Below, in pieces: positions 12,739-27,900 of a DNA stretch of 64,000 bases. Position 1 is the stretch's first letter; each line of letters opens with the position of its first letter. The position numbers and the translations under genes were made by a program. The notes below the pieces were generated by a model. It made no database searches. It was not told the origin of the DNA and saw nothing but the letters and a program-made list of their open reading frames with translations. Origin of the DNA: Balanoglossus misakiensis (lineage: Eukaryota > Hemichordata); the NCBI GenBank assembly GCA_040954595.2, contig CM082580.2, positions 14,322,001-14,386,000 on the forward strand. The letters are read 5' to 3'.

Positions 12739-15700
12739 TAGAGTAAGTGAACTTTACCTCTTGCACAAAACTAACAATTAGTAAACAAAAGTCAATTAGT
12801 AAACGAAAGACATCTACTTCCCCTAAATAATACAAGACCAAGTCATGCGTTGATTCACTCTTCGTCTGATTAAACCATAGGATGATCTTGGTCACATGTC
12901 AGGCGCTCTAATATTCCCCCAAATGACAGTTTTTCATGGATTCATGCGAAGATAAGCTTGCATCAGTGCACAAGGCGTCTCAATTTCATGTTGGCCTCAT
13001 GGTGGCGCTCTAAATTCGTTTAGAACGATTTTGAAACTGCCACGAACACGCACATCCGAAAGGCCGACAATTTTGAACAAATTATCTTTACTAGGGCGTG
13101 AAAATTCTATCCGATTAAACGAAAGTGGCAAATTTGCGCAGAGGGTATTTCGCACCTGAAACTAAAGTAATATTTTTAATAATTAATTTGCTCATACACC
13201 ATGCCCTTTGGCGTGAAGTTGTACGAATCACGCGTTTCTACATGAGGTAAACGTGTTAAGAGTACCGCGTCTGTCACCTAAATGTCTTAAATTCCTTTTT
13301 AAAACGTAGCAGACGTACGTGACAGGTTTGGCATCTGGCTAGTGGCATGGAATTCGCGTGGGTAATTTAAATAAAAATGTCTCCACGTCGCGGCGGTTGA
13401 ATCGCATCGTCGACCACCATAAGACTCTCGAACGGCAACTGACATGTGTTGCAGAACATCACGGATCGGGATCGAGCTATCGGGCTTGGCTCGCCAGAAT
13501 GCTGAATCATGAAATATTAATCTAACCAAGTTGGGAATCGTTTTCCTCTATATTGTGAGAAAGTGACGCAGAAAATATCGAAAACTTTTATGTAAACGAC
13601 AGGACAAACGTAGATTGCAAATCTCTCGCTGTTCTAGTAACAATTTACTCAAACTGTGCATTTTTACTCGTTTTAGAAGGAAATCCCCAGAACGCCAAAA
13701 ACACAAAAGAAAATATTCGGAAACCAAAACCACAAAAGCACAGAAATATCGCCTACAATTGCAGTCTCATGGGATAAGCTGTTTGCTTGAAGAGAAATTG
13801 AATCCTAACTATCGTCATTACACATAGAATTAATGGATTTCAATGACCTCCTTCAATGTTTCTAAGTTTCAATCATAACAAGTCTACACGCGGAAAGTGA
13901 CGAGAATATTTCAGTGTTTGCAGCCGTTGCTAGGGAAGCCAGTTGTTTGCCAACCGCTCAGTCAGCAGAAAGCCTTTCTTTGAAACACGGGGTTTCTATT
14001 GACGTGAATTCCATGTCTGACTTGATTTCCATATCCGTGACGTATTTGAGATTTTCATGAGACTTTAACCGCCATCTTTGTTCATTGGTGGAATAGACGC
14101 AAAGTTGAAATAGGTGTAAAATGAGATATTGAAAAGATGTACTTTGTGATAATTGCACCTTGTGGAATTGCACGAAGCATTCCGATATACATGGAGTTCG
14201 AAACCATTAGTTGTCCTTCATTATTAGTATAGATGATACTTCGATGTGCAAATACATTCAAAGATAAATGTGAGTTTTCCCTTCTTATAGTGAAAGGAAT
14301 GAACAATTTCACTCCCGGATAATGACTATAGTAGGTCAGAAACCATAGACAGACTGTCTATGCCGAAACAAAAGGGAAAAATAATGAAACAAGCCCGTGG
14401 GTATGAAAAAAAATAACTTCTACAATTTAACTTCTTAGTTTAGGAAAGAACTAGTCGGTACTTAATACTGTTTCTCTGTTATACGTCACTACCGAGTCTT
14501 GACAAAGCTCTCCTTTAGATGTTTTAACGCTAAATAACTCTGATGCCCTTATGTGTCTGCGAGGGCCGTCTCCACGATAATGACACAGGCCGTAAATGTT
14601 TTCGTTGTCTGCCCAGCAAAATAGTCAAATATTGATAAAGTCCTCCGCTCTGTATTAAACGGTCTTTTGTTGCCTTGGCAGAGAGTCTAAACACTATAGT
14701 TTAAGTTCCTTGATCACCTTGTTAAGCGACGATGGCAGCCATATTTCTCTGTTTCATATTTTCGAAGCGTTGCAACCACGAATCGCTGCATAGCAATGTG
14801 TGAGTCTTATGATGGATCGAATGGCAGTATTCCGGGTTTCTTGCGAGTCTGAAAATTGTATCACTCCATGCGTCCGTCTGAATGCGTTTATCGATTGCTC
14901 GCCTGGTACGGCGAGCTCTATGACGCAATGGCGGTAAGAATGTTCACGTCAGAGCTGATGAAATATCACAGTCAGGGTCACCGGGGTTAGTTTCTTCCGT
15001 CAACGTGCTGTTCTACCAGTTTGACGTACACGCCTATGTTAACCCGCTTGGTCGAGGATAGTTTGGCGAAAACAATGAAGGAACGAATGGTTTAATCACT
15101 TTTTCTTTCACGTTCATTGGCATTGCACCAAGCCCGTGGCCTGATCACATCAAACTGTTGCGTCTCTTTCACGGCGTCATTCAGGTAGCATCTGGTCGTA
15201 ATATCAGCATTGTCGGTCTCCAAGCTTCAATTTGTCTTTCATTAAAGGAAAAATGATTTACTAAGTCTCACACGCGAACTGAACAGCTGTTTTGATGTTA
15301 TTTTTATGTTACATGAAAAGAAGCTACAAAAATGCCGCGATTCGGTCAGTTTTATGGACACGCACATGTATATCAAATTTAGTTCATGAAGACACCTTGT
15401 ATGCAGACCCTACCTGTCCCACTTCTACCTGCAATTAAAAGATGGGGTAGGCATTTATAGACCATATGTGAACACGTTAATGGCGGACTAGCAGTGTTGA
15501 GTTTTTGAGAGTTATTCGACAAGATGACGTCACAGTCATAAGCTTATCAGACAACCATCAACTTGAATCAGATTTCCGGGTGAAGAGTTCTACTGTTCAC
15601 TCACCGATCAAGTCATTAGTGGTTGGTTTGTGGGAATGCAGAGGAGAATGGATAATAAAGCCAATGTTAATGTGAAGGATAACAGCATAGACAGGTGTTA

Positions 15701-18226
15701 ACCTTCACCTCATTAACACCGTGCGAGTCGGCCGGCTGAGATTTTTGTCTTGTATAATGCAGGGTTTATGGCTTGTTGTTCACAATTGCAACCACTTCAA
15801 AGGTGTAATACAGGCGAACTTGACGGTATTTAAATGTACACTTTAAAACAACTACAGTTAAAAATCCCTGAATGCAAAGAAAGTCGACAGAAACCCTCAG
15901 TGGAAGTCCGATTCGGTCACAGCGAAGAGTTTTCTCTGGGACGAAAATAAATAAAGTGTTTGTACACGAAAAACTGAACGCTATGTTATTTCATTTGTCT
16001 GGTCTATCAATTCTCCGCGTGGATGACCCATTCTGACCTGAACAAATGTTTTCGATGAAATCGCTTGCTTTTTCCTCATAATTGAGGTGGGAGAAATGAG
16101 AACCCATTTCCAACCAACTAACGTTCACTTTAATTACATTAGCATTCCGTAATTATATTAGCATTCTATCGTTTCCCGCCGATGTCGAGATTTGTCCAAT
16201 AAAGAGAAAAAAAACAGCACCCAAGACGGGTGGTTTTATTATTTAGGGTGGCAACACTTCGTATTTCGTTGCGTTGATGATATCGCAAATATTCCAGATT
16301 TTTGAAATCCGCGGTGGTTTGAGAATACTTAAAATGAGAATCAGCACCATATTGGTCCGTCGGTCTGAAAGTAGACGATATACCTCCGTCGAATCTGGCG
16401 ACTGCTGCGGCTTTCATTTTGACATCTATGTAAAGAGTTCGGCAGAACGTGAGAACGCGTTGGATTTGTTTCGTTAAGAGGGAACCTGGTTTAGCAAATC
16501 GAATCAATTAAAACCATCCTGTCGGAACGCGACCGACAGGACATGCGTGAACTCCTAATCAATCCGCGGCTGGGGGTGAAAGGTCACCATTCATAACCGC
16601 GTAGTAGACTACGATTCATCACGGATGAGATCACAGAAAAGCCGAAATGGAAGAGTAACATTCAATTAAATATGATACATACAGTCAGTTCTGAGATATC
16701 ATTCATTAATGAATTCCTTGAGGAGCTACAAAGACGATTTATGATGGAAGAGAAGATTTTGATGACTATGTTAGCTCTCAAGATTACAGGGAAACAGATT
16801 CTATAATTCAAATGTGTCATGATGAACTGATGTTTATGATGGTGCCATATAATTGCGATAGAAAAAAATGGGGGCAAAAGATCTGTTGATATAATATGTA
16901 ATGACAGATCTTTATGTATTTCCCGGTCTTGATAAACCGCTGATTTATTTAACAATGTATACGCTGCCCCATATATTGTTATTTTTCGTGAGTATTCATC
17001 TTATTCTAGACAAACTATGGCTTTCCATGCGAGGTGACTCCCTGACCTTGCAGTAGTTCAGACGCAGTTTCGCTGCACATCGTCTCGGCGGGAGAAATAG
17101 CAATGCTATCGTTAGGCTTCGGTTCAGATAAGAGAAACTTAGCAATCAAAGCGAAACGATGTAGCCGACTTCAATCGGAGGAGCGTATTGTGTGAATTCA
17201 ACCAACAGGAAGAGATGGATGTTTCTGATAGGGTTAATTATTTGCGCCTAGGGTGACCGTGCTAACTTATTTTTTCAATCGGGAAGTAGGTTTCGGCCTT
17301 GCTATAGCCATAATACGGTCCAAATACGTGTCAGTTGAACTTGTATGCAGAGATTAGTTTCTGTAGCACTAATAACGATTATGTTATAATAGTGTCACCT
17401 GTTTGTGTCATTGGCTCTTATTACCCGAAAACACAACCCTTCAAAAAAAGCGAATCGGTTTGGCAAGTCTCAAACATATTTTCATTAATTTGCGGCACAG
17501 CGTTAAACCAACGAACTGCTTTGGTCAGTCCGTACAGTCCGATTAGTTTTCCTTTTATGTATTCACTCTCATTTTCAAGGAGTGTGCACATGTTTCCTGT
17601 GCTTATTAATTTATCCCCTGGAGAATATATTCTTGGCGTACCTTGATATATTATTTGTACACTTAAATAAATTAGACACATTCCGCGTACAGGTGCAGCG
17701 GCTCCAGAGAACACGAAACAAAATGGCGGCTGTGGGCGAATTAGGTCGGAACTTGTTTATATGCTGTCATGAAAATCGAGTGTGCGACAGAAAGTGACGT
17801 TCTCTGTTTTGACGGATAAATTCTGTGTATAAGTCTGCAGTCTACCAGCGTCGCATGTGGTTTTAATACAGCCAGTCTCACCGTGCCTTACATGACGCAA
17901 ATCGCCGGATCATTACTGTGAACTTTGGAGTGTCTACTTTGTGTCAGCCGCGAGACGATAATAACCGAGCGATCGCGGTAATGGCCGATCAATCGAGATA
18001 ATCGTGATGGACAATGGGTTACGCAGCAGCAGATATGAAATTAAGCTGTTTCAATCGCGTAGTCTCGGTTAGGGACGAATGAATCTGTCAAATATACCCA
18101 GTGTTACCATGGAAATGTCATCATGGCATGCATGGAGAGTGTTAGTGACACTGAGAGGCAAAATGATCACACCTCTCTGTCGTCCTAAAAGTTGGCTGTT
18201 GTTATATTGGTTGGTTTCTAATCAGT
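12739..18226. other. Non-coding stretch, no supported gene
   Basis: Only short chance frames are seen. Local structure includes a perfect 9-bp hairpin at 16,517-16,541 and a 19-bp-spaced direct duplication of a ttagcattc-containing motif near 16,136-16,170. No exon set or mobile-element ends were recognised. Confidence 0.45.
16517..16541. repeat. Perfect 9-bp hairpin with 7-nt loop
   Basis: TCCTGTCGG and CCGACAGGA are exact reverse complements separated by AACGCGA. The stem is GC-rich in an AT-rich context. It could be a regulatory dyad or a structured RNA element. It lacks the U-run of a bacterial terminator, and the genome is eukaryotic. Confidence 0.7.
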
Positions 18227-18300
18227 GATGATGATGGTGGTGGTGGTGGTGGTGGTGGTGGTGGTGGTGGTGGTGGTGGTGGTGGTGGTGGTGGTGGTGG

Positions 18301-18353
<53 letters not shown>
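18227..18353. repeat. Compound (GAT)n-(GGT)n-(GAT)n microsatellite
   Basis: A short GAT run is followed by about 22 GGT units (about 18,236-18,301) and, after a TTT interruption, about 16 GAT units (about 18,305-18,352). Translating it gives poly-His, poly-Pro or poly-Ser frames on the minus strand. These come from the trinucleotide repeat and are not evidence of a gene. Confidence 0.95.
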
Positions 18354-18815
18354 CGTTCTCACTGGTAGATAAACATATACCAAAAAGAGCTTCAATCCAA
18401 CAAGTTTTGTCAAAGTTCATTGCTGAACCGTCTCAGCAATGTCTCATAGTATTAGAGGCAAGTAAAGCTTCAGGTTGAATTTCACACACAGTCTCTGAGT
18501 TACATGATATAATTATTTGCTACTAACGAGAATTGTTCAATCAATTAAACATGTTCGTAATTGCAATCCAGTTGCGGCAATCCATACTCCAATTAACCTA
18601 GTTGCTAGCATTCTCATGTTCACACCTTCCCATCGATTCCCAAGCAAGCTGCACGTACAGAACGTATATGAGATTTTCCCTTCGAGTCATTTTATTCTTC
18701 AGTCTTACGAGCACGGGGTTTGTAAAAATTATCCCAGTTGAAGAGTTCGTGGAAAGATGGATGAATTCATATTATTGTAGCTAGAGGGTCGGTACATAAA
18801 GACCCCTCAGGTAGT

Positions 18816-18966
18816 CTAGCAGACAGAGGCGCACTGCACTCGACCAGACGACGGGCACCTTCGCTCATTTCGAGGCTTGGTGCTGTCATCGACGAGTCGG
18901 GCCATATCGTTCTCTCTGAGCAGGTAGACAGTCTTGCAGATAACACTTTTTGGATCAAAGTCTGAC
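18816..18966 (-). other. Coding-like open stretch, possible terminal exon
   Basis: On the minus strand, a frame entered at a possible cag|G acceptor (AG at 18,967-18,968 on +) runs to TAG at 18,816-18,818, giving about 49 residues. It contains Phe-Asp-Pro-Lys-Ser-Val-Ile-Cys, a charged middle, and a C-terminal Cys-rich part with Thr-Lys-Pro-Arg and four cysteines. The local GC content is higher than in the flanks. The Cys and Lys-Pro spacing is loosely reminiscent of ADAMTS-type thrombospondin repeats, but an expected cysteine is missing, so this is a weak resemblance only. The upstream pyrimidine tract is poor. Confidence 0.2.
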
Positions 18967-21900
18967 CTGCCATTTAGATTTGATTGTCTGGGTAACGCAC
19001 TGAAGGTAGGTTGAGATTGTTCCTATGCGCCCGTCACTTTCCTCCAATGTCGCTGCATCTCTTTCTCTTCCTTTGGAATGCGTCGAATATCTAAACCCTA
19101 TACAAGGCAAGCACTTTCGATATCTCACACTAATAAGTGAATATTCACTTTGTTAAAGCCATCCGGCGTTTTCAGACTACCGATCGTTAATCTAGTACAT
19201 GTAAAAGTAAAGTCCACTTCAAGCTAATAAGCTGCTTGAGAACAATGATCAGGGAGTTCACGGGTGATGCATTGCGTTGCCATTGTTTCACTCCATTTTT
19301 ACAATGAATTTTGTTCTTTCAGAGAACTATACGTGTAACGGAAATTTGAATAATAATCATGATTTCCTTTGAACTTTTTCAGTTTTCTCAGATCATTGAT
19401 TTTTGACAAGTGGTCATGGCAGCAGATCAGCTCAATCGTGTTTGCATTGGAACGAAAACAAACTTTCAATGTACATACTTAACACTTATGCATATGATAT
19501 TCCCATATAAAACAAGCACAGTTGATGATGTAAATTCCTTTTTGTTTCCAACGTTGATAGCTTTTTTCAATTTTCTTTTTCTGGTCGCGTTAGGTTACGA
19601 AAACGGCAATTGTACGCGCGCCAGACTTTGGAGACGTAATGGCAGGAACACATCTCGCCATTTTTTGCAGTCTGTTCACTGATGAGGCGCATGACCAGTC
19701 GCCAAGTCGGTTGGGCGGTTGGCAGCTCTGAGCGAGGGGCGGTGATTCAGAAATCAACCCCAGCAATACAATGCGCGCGCATGAGACGAGAAAATCTCCC
19801 GTAAGCAGTACTTAGCTTGGGTTGCACAGATAAACTGTGTAGGGATAATGAGCACTCTGTAGATGTTCTCGGGGCAAGTAACAGTAATCCTAATGCAAAC
19901 AACTATATTTGTCACCAAACCGCATCCGACAATTTACCCTCGAGTCACGGCGCTCTGCATATCCAGATAAACGCAGCTATACAATGTAGAAAAGCCCGTC
20001 TCCACACGACCAGACGTGATAGGAATCATAATGCCCCACCGGGTGAAGTTTCGAATGCGACAGAAGCATATATTTCAATCAGTCAGATCTAAAACCAAAA
20101 CAGCTCGTCACATGACGGTGCGAGTGTAGTCCAAGAGAGCATTGCAACGGATCATTTCGTTTGCTGACGAATTTTAACATATACACATAAAGTATGACTG
20201 TCGCTGAAGCGGCAGACTGGTGTTGGTTGCTCAAATAGTAAGTGACATATGTAGCGGGACTCATGTTTGTACACAGTGTATATACATATGTACGAGTGCG
20301 ATGTTTCCAATTCAGCTTGGGTTCGCATTCCCATTTCAAATGATCATAGATATTATGCACATTATTTGTCTAAAATACAAATATAGGTTATTTTACATAT
20401 TTTTTTTATATAGAAATGATAGTAGCCGACAGCCAGTATGTTTTCCAACTCCAAATGAGGAATCTGTTGGTTTACAGTATACCACTTTGCCTGTGAGCGT
20501 CAATCGCCAATAGTAAATGGTGTCTCTAGCGCTGCTAACCAATCACAGTTGCCGTTTTAGCCAGATATCTTGTCCACATGAAGTGGGTCGGATGTCTTAC
20601 TAAATTCATTGTTGCATGAAATCTATTCCCGACAGCGTTTACTGAATCCATGCAATGCCAATCCACACACGAATTACACAAATGTATGTGTACAAGAGGG
20701 AAGCCTGTCTAATGTCAAAGAAACTGAAAAGAAGTCGAATAACACTGTGGTGTAATTCACTTAGTGCACGACATGATTGTGTTGATTGACAGACCAAGGT
20801 GAGAAAAAGATCACGGTAGAGAAGACTTATTTTGCGTGATGTACCTTTCATGACTGAAAATAAATAACACCAGGTAATTTGTTCAGTTCTTACCACAACC
20901 TGATGGAGAAATGTGCGATGTGAGAACACTGATATTACACTAATCAGCGTTACAACTAGCTTTATTACACAGAGGTCTATGATCCCGCTGGGTTGTAGGC
21001 GTTTCTTTGTTGTGTAGAAAGGTGCAGTTTTTATTCCGCTGGCGTCCTCACAGAAATAGATTAAGGTATTCTCTGGAGGTTGAACCGTAGACCAATGCCA
21101 ATAGAATGTCATTGGTTCCACTGTGAATGATTTTGATAAGCAGTGGTAAAGTAGTAACATTGTTGTATTGTACTGGCTTCATGGGCTTTGTCGACATTCA
21201 AGCAAACATCTGTCACTGTCGGCTAAAAGTAATAGATATATTCCAGAATCGTATCTAGATTACCCTGAAAAATATAACGGGACGATAATAACGCGCTGTC
21301 ACAATCAACTGTTTCCTTAAACATTTTTTTCTTAACCTGAATTTATTTTATAAACTTCGGCACCACCTTGTCATGTGTTTGATATGACAGTGACATTATT
21401 ATAATGAACAACTTCGAAAAGATAGTAATCACCGTATTTCTTATCATGTAAAAAGGCTTTGGCAAGTTACCCTCTCCTCAAAAGCGTTCAAACCCAGCAA
21501 TGCTGCTCGAATGTTGTTTCCTTTGAAGGTGGTCAAATACCCCACGTAGCCGCTGCAAGTGTTTTTGATGGGAAGCGGTTTATGTTTTTAAAAATACAGC
21601 TATAAGTTATAATCTACTCAACTAAGGACGGGCCATAAGTGCAATTACAAAACAGAATACTTTGAATTTTTATGATCTCTGGTTAATATGACATTAAGGC
21701 TATTCAATTCATTCTGGCAATAATCAAAGCTGCCGCTTTATCGAGCTTTGGTTTGGAACGCCCTGTTGCACTATAGCATAATACAGTTCTGAGGCGTAAA
21801 ATATTATGTTTTGTCTAAAAATGTTATATAGCAATGGCGCATATGCACCGCCTGGTACCACTGTAATACCATGTACATGCATTACTTATATTATCATTAA

Positions 21901-24900
21901 TGATATGAGTGAGTCTATAATCTGAGGCAATTAAACTTACAAATTGGAGAACAGCATAATGACACTCTTTGCCCGGTCAACCGTAGAGCCCTTTGTCAGT
22001 TTAAGATTCCTGCGTGGTGAATTTCACGAAAATGTCAGTTTGTGAATAAACTGTAGACACACTTTTTCTTCGCCGTTCGTCAATATGACAATCTAGTCGC
22101 TTATAAATAGCGAGAAAATCTGCCTCTTCATCAGCACTATTCTAAGTCGCGAATAAAAATAGTTGATAATGATGTACGTTTAGCTCCTCCCCCGATAAAA
22201 TATCTCCACAGACATAATTCCAGTATACAACGTGAAAATGCCAACAGAGAAACGGAAACGGTAGCAGAACATTAAATAATACGACGTTCATCTAATCCAA
22301 CCACAAATGTTACAAGTATAAATTTGAGAAATAGTATTTACTTAACACTTTGTTTTATGCAATCATTTTGAGGTTATCAGATTATACGATTTTAGTGCTA
22401 TTAGATTGATAAAATCATAAAATTCCCGATACAGTTTTATTGCACGTTTTTTAACTATGGCGGAGAAATGTGACTAGATGAGACTCGACTTTGAAGAAAT
22501 TCATGACATTCATAGCGTTTTGTCTTTTTCTCATGAAGAAAACGTTGACAGGTTTTGACGTGACGGATAAAGAAAAAAATGAAGACATTCTGTTAGATAT
22601 TAATCTTGCCTGAACGATAGCGTAAGCGTACTATCAACATTAAATGCAAAATCCCAGATGTTACCACCAAATAAATATAGAGAGTTTGATAGATTACTTT
22701 TCGGCTCATATGAGAAGCCGCTGTGAGCATTTTCTCTAGTTTATCGCAGCTCATAAACAAGATTAGTAGAAAATATTATGAATTTGCCTTTTAACCACGA
22801 CCTAAAAATGCAATGACATGGAAACCTGAGTTTGAGAATGGAAACAATGTCTAAATTATTTAATATCAATAATAGGATATCGCAGTGTAACACAATCACG
22901 TGACTGTGGTCTGTGCTAGTGAAACACAGCTTCACAATAGGCTGACCTCATATCGCAGTAGCTGACTTGTCAAATTGTTATGACATGATACTATATGACA
23001 TGACACGACAGGACAAGCATTGTACTGCACGAACGTAACGGTACCTTTGGATACCGTCATTGCAAGGAGCCAGGAAACGTGCAATAATATCTCAGCTGAA
23101 CTCCATTTCTGATAGTGCACACGCGTATTACCATTAGCGATGTTTACATTTCGAAAATAGTAATCACCAGTCAATTAGTTAAACTCAGACGTATGTGAGC
23201 GTTGCATTCGCATCGTTGGTTGCGTCATCAAGCAATTTCTGTGAGGTAGTTTCAAGTTACAGATCAGCGCGCACACAGCACTGTTTTGAGTTTACAAGCG
23301 GCACTTGACTTTTCTGGCTGCCAAGTGTCAACACATATGGTTTCATGGACAACCGACCATTGAGCAAATATTACCACTTTTCGCAGCGTTACGTCGTTGT
23401 CAAATTGATGCAGCAGCCGCGAGCAAAAGAAATACGGCTTTTCTTAAAAGTAATCAAGATATTCCTGTTAGTGATTGAGGGAAAGGAAATTACTAAGGCT
23501 GCTGTTCGGAAGCGATGCGCTCTGAAAGTCGAAGTTATCCCCCGGCACGGAGGATAGAGAAAGGCACGGCAGATTCATTTGGTTGATAACATTGCCTGAT
23601 CATTAAATAGAATAAGAGTTTGCTCTACCAAGTCACCGATTACGTTACCCTAGATTTGACCGTTGTGCAATTCGATGACCCTCGGAAGTCTTTGGTAAAT
23701 GGGTACCGATATAACGCCTATAGAACGGCAAAGAAAAATGCACCGATGTGAGGGCGCTTTCTCCCATAGCCGTACATAGAAACTCAGAGGCGGAGGTTTA
23801 TGCATGGAAAAGGATTTTAATATGTACACCTGTAAGTGGTTTTCAAAGCTCGGGATATTGGCTTATAGGTCAGAGAACACGCGTGTCCGAAAATCGCTAT
23901 TAGCACAAGCCGTCATTTTGGCAGGAAAGAGATTATTTCGAAGGATTCAATAACATTTCTGAATAATAATTAGATTCAATAATTTCGCTTCTGCACGAAA
24001 AAAAAATCAGTCAGAAAAAAATGGTTGACTAAAGGTTTTCTGAGGAGATGTTAAACAAGAAGTTACCCTAACTGTAACCCAGTTACAATAAGGGAAACGA
24101 TATGTACCTTAGGTCTATGGCAGTCATCTCAGGACTTTTAATCAATGCTAATGTACCATGAAATTGATGCATTATTTCCCGTTTAAAAGAAAAGTCTCGT
24201 TTAAAACCAATTTCGTTTTTTTTCTGCAACTTTCATTTGAATTTAAATGACGACTGCCTTATAGTATGTCGGTCGGTATTTCCTGCGGCGACTGCATTAC
24301 CGCTGTGTGGATGACGTCAGAACACAAACAGCTTTTAATACTCGGATTGAAAATCAATTCGGGCAACTATGAACTGGACTAGTCTACTGTTGATTGTAAG
24401 TAATGCAGCTATACGCCAAGGATTTCAACAGGTGACTGTTCATGTCTCTAACGGAAGTTTTTGGAAATTTTAACTACATTAGTTTTCAAAGTAGCCATTC
24501 ACACGTGTCAATGAAACGTCCAGCGTTTGATATATGTGATAAGGTGTGATTAGGGTCACTTTCATTAAAAGTTTGAATACACGTCTTTTTACTTTTAGTT
24601 GTTTTGATTCCTTCGAGAATTTCGACATATTGCATCTTCCCCAACCAGGCTTAAAGTGATCGACTGCCTGGGTTAGCTATCATTAATCTCAAAGCGTTAT
24701 GCGTGTTTTGATTACTTTGAAGCCACAATCGATTGAAACTGAGATTTTGCCTTTGGTTTCGCGGAAGTTCACATTCAATAATTTTAATAATATAGTTTTA
24801 ATTTTCTCCTACGAGTAACGTTGGTGTAAACTGAAGAGCATGCATGGTCACGTAAAAAGGATCCGCGAATCACAAAGGGCGTGTTCTATCGTTTGCAGGT

Positions 24901-27900
24901 ATATATTAACGCAGCCGGTCACTCAATCAACCTTAAGATGCAATGAAATGGAAATTTGATGTAGCGATTACTACTTGTAGAACCCTGGAATGAAAAGAAG
25001 GCAATTTGACCTAAAAACAAAGAAGGATTATTATCAACGGAGTTCACGAAGGTTCGCTGTGTTCCCTTTTTTCGCGGGGTCGTTCAGATGTTGCCACAAA
25101 CTGAAGGCATTACTCTTAGGTTTCATGAGTGAGTGATGATGACGTCATATACACTGGTGATTAAGTTTATGTCAGTGGGCAGGACAGCATAATTGTATGT
25201 ATCAAAGCTCCACAGGCAGCATTTTCATGTATTTTCCCCTTTTCACAGGTCATCACCCTTTTTACGCTCCCTACATTCAAACTGCACCTTTCTAGGAATA
25301 TAAGCTGTGTCGGCGATGTCATGACAACCAGGTACTGACATCGCGGTAGGATACATCGGACAACTTCGAATTTTAATTGTCATTAGACAAGCGCCCTCTA
25401 GTATCCTAAAACAATAAAGTGAATACCAAAGTGTCGGTTTGTAAAATTAGTTTTGCATAAATTAATTTCACCGAGCATGAAGTCGTGGTTCAACAGTATC
25501 TCAGTACTAACATTTCACGTCGCCATCGAGCGCGCAGGTGTCACAACGCGGAAGTCTAATCTGAGAAATAATTTGACGCTTTTGTACACGTGACCTGGTC
25601 TCACCTTTTTCATTTCACGCTGAGGTTCCGCCATAAGATGACACGCCTGACGTCATCGAATCGCAAACAAGGCAGGTATCCTCACTAATACAGCTCCGTG
25701 ACCTTCGATGTATTGATACATCATAATTTCCATATATTAATTATTAATACTCTTTATTTCCGTATGTGTTCTACATTCTACTCACTTGCTGTGATTTTGG
25801 CAAGAAACTGATGCAATTCAAAATAAAGCGTCCTTTCTTTTAATTAGCACCGATTCTAGACCGCAGATGTCTAACCGAATTAACGACTGCGGATTTAAAG
25901 AGCGTCATTAATCGGCTCTTCCTTTGAGTCCGTAGAAGCATGATGAACTTAGACGAATTGAATGTAATCAGTCACCTATATGCTATCTCTCTCTGTTAAG
26001 AAGAGCGTTCCCATTATTAGCATGTGTAGAATTGACGTGCTTTCAAAATTTGAAATGTACAGAATGTACACTCTTATCATTTCCAAGACACTGATCCGGT
26101 ATTGGGAAACTGGTTGTTTTTCTGTGATTGTGGTCCCCGAGGAATGTAATTTGCACAATTTGTAAGATATATGCTGAATTCCTTTAAATTTTACTTCATG
26201 TCATCCAGTCTCTATACTCTTACAGTCTGATAATACAATGTTCGATAATTGGAGAGAAAGTCTCCTATCATATCAGGTAAACAAGGGCAGCGAAAGAAAA
26301 AACTGTGTGTGCTTTAACTTGTTCCGGTAGTATTTCGGTGTTAGTTCCCTGTACCTGAATAATCGATTTTAATTTAGTTCCTTTTTAAGCGAGGTTCTTC
26401 TGTAGCTGTCTGCGATATGAAATGATAATATTACATTATAAAGAAAGTCTACGGCAAGTAATTTCTCTGTTGAAACGAATGTTTTTGTCAGCCTGAGATA
26501 TTTAACCCCGCGGATTATCTGCTGACGCCGAGATCAGTCGCCGGCGTTCTTAGTCGCCGTGCAAAGTGATATAGAGGGAAAGTAAACCCAACAGATGTTT
26601 TGTGACAAGATGATGAGTCTTATCGATCTGGACAAAGGGGAAGGAAACCAACTTGGAGATGTGCTGTCGGGAGATGTCCTTCATGTATAGTGTATACTTC
26701 ATAGAGACAGGCCTGTTAGTCCCGTCGGCTTAAATCAGAAATGGGACTTTGTATAGTTGGAATTTTGCCCACGTGTATATGCGTATATGATCATCCGCAA
26801 TTACCATTATAGCATTCCACCCTATAGGCTAGTACTGTGATTTAATTTGCGTCATAACATCAACATTCTTAGTGGGGACTGTTTTACGTCGACTTGGTTA
26901 CTTTCGACTCATTTCTATCCTGAACTTTTCTGCTAATTAAACCACGGCGTTGAGACTCAGTATCTTTGAAAGTTGTAATTCAAATAAACTGTACTTGTGA
27001 TTAACAATGATTACAAGAATGTCATTGCATGGCAGCGTCTCCACTTCGGAGAAGAATCGATAACAGGATCGATCACTCATGAATGAAAGATATTCCCTTA
27101 CTCAGATGGTATATTAAACCATGATTTGTATGGGAATAAGAGAACAGTGCTGATTCCGAGTTAACTAACCTACAGGGATGACTAGTTGATTGCTATCTCA
27201 TTTGCATCTTGGGAAGCAGTTGTGAAATTGTAAAACTGTCATAGTGTTCATCCGAAACAGCCAGCTTATAGGGCCACTGTCTGTAGCGTCTGGCTAAAAT
27301 CTCTGTGTGATTAGTGGTTATGGTTATGAAGTGGTATTACTCAAATAATTGAAGATACCGATAAGTGCAGTAAATTTGGAGAAAACATTCGGTCTTCAAA
27401 TGTTGTGCTGACATGTTGGATGTGGATGCTACGCGGTTCAACCAAGTTCATATCCCCGTTGGTTTGAAGTCATTCCCATCTCCTCCGATGACTAAACGGG
27501 CATTTACATATATTTTATTAAACGATTCCCACATGAGCGCGTAGAGCAATTTGTATTTTCCATAGCAGACGGAGATGGGCTTACATCACCGCAAAGTGAC
27601 AGAACAATTAGACACTAGATCCTTCTGAAGCGTCCATGTCCCTTTTGAATTTGGAATCATTTTCAGTCTTAACGGCGTTCCGATGCAAGAATACAATTTG
27701 ACGCCATAAACTAATTCCAAGTGATGGTTCGTATTTCTCAGAACACGTTTTCCGAGATAACAAAGTGTGCAAGCTAGAGAGCTTTTGTCGGTAACCTTTG
27801 GATATTTGCCCCTCCCCTACCCCTACCGACAGTTGTTTCAGAGTCATTTCACATTCCCCATTTTCAAAACCAGCGTTGATGGAAAATTTAATAAATCCAA

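Noticed and set aside
18202-18420. Poly-His, poly-Ser and poly-Pro open frames
   Set aside because: Direct translation of the GGT/GAT trinucleotide microsatellite.
20639-21160. 173-codon minus-strand frame with a hydrophobic stretch
   Set aside because: No recognisable domain, low-complexity AT-driven composition in its C-terminal half, and no splice or promoter support. Kept only as a note.
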